From positions 1,054,001 through 1,118,000 of the forward strand of contig NZ_CP053832.1 in assembly GCF_013372225.1 (NCBI RefSeq): DNA of 64,000 nt. The letters are read 5' to 3'. Within the stretch, counting starts at the first letter, position 1. Every line of letters starts with the position of its first letter. Shown here piece by piece: positions 62,694-64,000 of the stretch. The position numbers and the translations under genes are program-made. The stretch comes from Campylobacter ureolyticus (GTDB lineage Bacteria > Campylobacterota > Campylobacteria > Campylobacterales > Campylobacteraceae). Under the pieces are notes generated by a model, which saw only the letters and a list, made by a program, of their open reading frames with translations, was not told the DNA's origin and ran no database searches.

Positions 62694-63316
62694 AATCCAT
62701 CCATTTCATCTGCTTCAATAGGTGGCGTGGCATCTATACCCTTTCTATTTCCTGCGCCTATACCAAGAGCTTTTTCTCTTTTTAATTGTAATTCACTAAG
62801 TTTTAAATACCCATCAAATTTAGCACTCAGCCACTCTTTACCCTTTTCATCTTCAGTTGTTATGCCATCACTATCAAAACTTTGTCTTATGCGATCTAAA
62901 AAATAAGCATCTTTTATATATGCCTTTAAAACAGGCGTGTCAATATCAAGATAAAGCCCTAATGTCTTAAATATAGTTATGAGCTCTTTAAGTTGCGTGT
63001 TTATAGAACCAGACAAAGTGCTAGACGCAAATTTTAGCTTATTATCTTTTATCTCTAAAGACAACACATTTTCATTTTTTAATTTATTATGGGCTATTTC
63101 TTTTTCCAAAGCTTGTTTTGAGCTTGATTTTTTATGTGGATTAGTTTCTCTATATTTTTTAAGTTTTATCACCTCATCCTTGTAGTAAAAAACTTCTCTC
63201 CATTTTTTTACGCGATTTAAATTCTCTTTTTTAGCGAGCTTGCTCATAGCACTTTTTGTTTGTATAGATAAAAGCCTCATAGCCTCTTCATTTGATATCA
63301 TCTTTTTATCCTGCAT
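62681..63316 (-). CDS. terS: terminase small subunit-like protein (211 aa)
   Basis: Role: recognises phage DNA for packaging. Seen: N-terminal helix-turn-helix-like part (ISNEEAMRLLSIQTKSAMSK), a Lys-rich linker, and a helical oligomerisation part (TQLKELITIFKTLGLYLDID). It ends in an acidic tail (IEADEMDGLIDE). Position between the HNH gene and terL and the size support TerS; sequence motifs alone are weak in this family. Confidence 0.7.
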   Translation of the reverse strand: MQDKKMISNEEAMRLLSIQTKSAMSKLAKKENLNRVKKWREVFYYKDEVIKLKKYRETNPHKKSSSKQALEKEIAHNKLKNENVLSLEIKDNKLKFASSTLSGSINTQLKELITIFKTLGLYLDIDTPVLKAYIKDAYFLDRIRQSFDSDGITTEDEKGKEWLSAKFDGYLKLSELQLKREKALGIGAGNRKGIDATPPIEADEMDGLIDE

Positions 63317-63432
63317 AAAAAACTTCCTTTGTCATTGTCATTTGTCCTATAACTTTTCCAAAAAAAATGGTGCACATAAAATCAAAACTCCCCCACTCGG
63401 TGTTTAGGCAACATTAATTAGAGATTAAACCA

Positions 63433-63440
63433 CCCCCCCC
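63433..63440. repeat. C8/G8 homopolymer just after the HNH stop
   Basis: Eight C on the plus strand (eight G in the gene sense) directly follow the HNH stop codon. Poly-G/C runs of this length are rare in such AT-rich DNA and are typical phase-variable tracts in Campylobacter. The rest of 63317-63432 shows no gene. Confidence 0.7.
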
Positions 63441-63790
63441 TATTTATATAAAATTTCGTCGTTTAAAGTCTTTTGATTATGGCATTTATGGCAAAGTGAT
63501 TGTAGGTTTTTTCTAGCTAATTTACTTCCACCTGATTTTATAGGAATTATATGATCTATCACATCGGCTTTTTTGCCACACACTCTACAAAACGGCTCTT
63601 CTATAATTACTCTTGCTCTTGCCTTTTTCCAAGCAACTGAGCTATAAAATTTAGCACTTAGCTTATCTCTTGAAAAATTATCATAAGTTTTATTGTAAAA
63701 TTTAGCACTTAGCTTTTTACACTTATTGCACTGATATTTATGTAGGGGGATTTTTTCACCACACTTACAAAGCTTATACATACTGGCCAT
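63440..63790 (-). CDS. HNH endonuclease (packaging-associated, 116 aa)
   Basis: Seen: zinc-binding Cys pairs at the N-terminus (LCKCGEK, YQCNKCKK), FCRVCGKKADVIDHIIPIKS with the core Asp-His, then NLQSLCHKCHNQKT, the full HNH motif. Start ATG 63790 overlaps the previous stop (TAATG); the longer TTG frame is less likely. Known: HNH proteins beside terminase genes, as in HK97 gp74, support DNA cleavage during packaging. Its place before TerS and TerL fits. Confidence 0.9.
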   Translation of the reverse strand: MASMYKLCKCGEKIPLHKYQCNKCKKLSAKFYNKTYDNFSRDKLSAKFYSSVAWKKARARVIIEEPFCRVCGKKADVIDHIIPIKSGGSKLARKNLQSLCHKCHNQKTLNDEILYK

Positions 63791-64000
63791 TATTTCCAAA
63801 ACCCTATCTTTGTTTTTTTAGAAATTTGATAAATTTTGTTTATACTAAGCTCTTTTAAGTCATCTTTATCTCTTATAACAAAGCCTTGATACCCATCTTC
63901 TAAAAGTTCCCTTACCCAATCAGGTAGCTTTACAAAAATCACGCCTGAAACTTTTACAAGCTCGAGATTATAACGTTCTTTGTTTCCAAGTCTTAAGAAT
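63790..64000 (-). CDS. phage protein, C-terminal part, running off the edge
   Basis: An open minus-strand frame ends at TAA 63792-63790, overlapping the HNH start. It reads NKERYNLELVKVSGVIFVKL and PDWVRELLEDGYQGFVIRDK to KKTKIGFWK. Family not recognised; its start is outside the window. Tight coupling with the HNH gene places it in the packaging or late gene operon. Confidence 0.6.
   Translation of the reverse strand, partial: FLRLGNKERYNLELVKVSGVIFVKLPDWVRELLEDGYQGFVIRDKDDLKELSINKIYQISKKTKIGFWK

Overview
The window looks like low-GC chromosomal DNA of a Campylobacter-type bacterium (Campylobacterota). Base composition, AT-rich sigma70 -10 boxes without clear -35 boxes, frequent TTG starts and the gene families present all point that way. 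It opens with the 3' end of a YigZ/IMPACT housekeeping gene and then holds two accessory regions. No tRNA, rRNA, CRISPR array or insertion sequence was recognised.

Region 1 (about 1.1-34.8 kb) is a type I secretion (T1SS) / RTX locus. All three exporter parts are present on the minus strand: a HlyB-type ABC transporter (6423-8648), a HlyD-type adaptor (5108-6421) and a TolC-type outer-membrane channel (16230-17756). Between them lies a giant RTX reading frame (9318-16148) that has lost its start but keeps a long C-terminal end. From 18 to 34.8 kb there are four head-to-tail plus-strand cassettes. Each begins with a near-identical promoter element (AACTAAAATATCATT..., 33-34 bp upstream of a TATAAT box) and a TTG-started gene. 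The first gene or genes of each cassette encode a membrane-anchored or exported partner (ankyrin, Sel1/Cys-rich, or unrecognised family). The last gene encodes a leaderless RTX protein with a cassette-specific N-terminus. I read this as a family of T1SS-exported effectors paired with periplasmic partner (possibly immunity) proteins that diversify by recombination. This is inference and is the leading candidate for an undescribed system. The minus-strand block at 1.1-5.1 kb holds multi-pass membrane proteins of unknown function, two with frame breaks at nine-base homopolymers, plus an RTX gene fragment.

Region 2 (about 34.8-64 kb) is prophage. It appears to interrupt, or abut a truncated copy of, the fourth RTX gene. 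From the left there is a P2-like contractile-tail module (D, X, Z-like, U, tape measure, E/E', tube, sheath), in which D, X and U carry small indels. Next come an RloA/RloB-like ATPase-TOPRIM defence pair with its own promoter and palindrome, a lysis cassette with overlapping spanins and a GH108 endolysin, and a long-tail module with fibres, a 1554-residue tape measure, G/GT chaperone and tail tube. Then come an HK97-type head module on the plus strand and, on the minus strand, terminase and HNH genes. The large terminase carries a 346-residue intein exactly inside its Walker A motif, with the class 3 Trp-Cys-Thr signature. Both tail chaperones carry A AAA AAC slippery sites for -1 frameshifting, one followed by a stem-loop. 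Small plus-strand membrane-protein genes with their own TATAAT promoters sit beside both tape-measure genes.

Several genes are broken by single-base changes, most of them at A/T runs. Very long intact frames (2276, 1973, 1554 and 895 codons) argue against a generally poor sequence, but homopolymer sequencing error cannot be excluded and raw-read checks are named where they matter. The prophage runs off the right edge; integrase, repressor and replication genes are not in the window.
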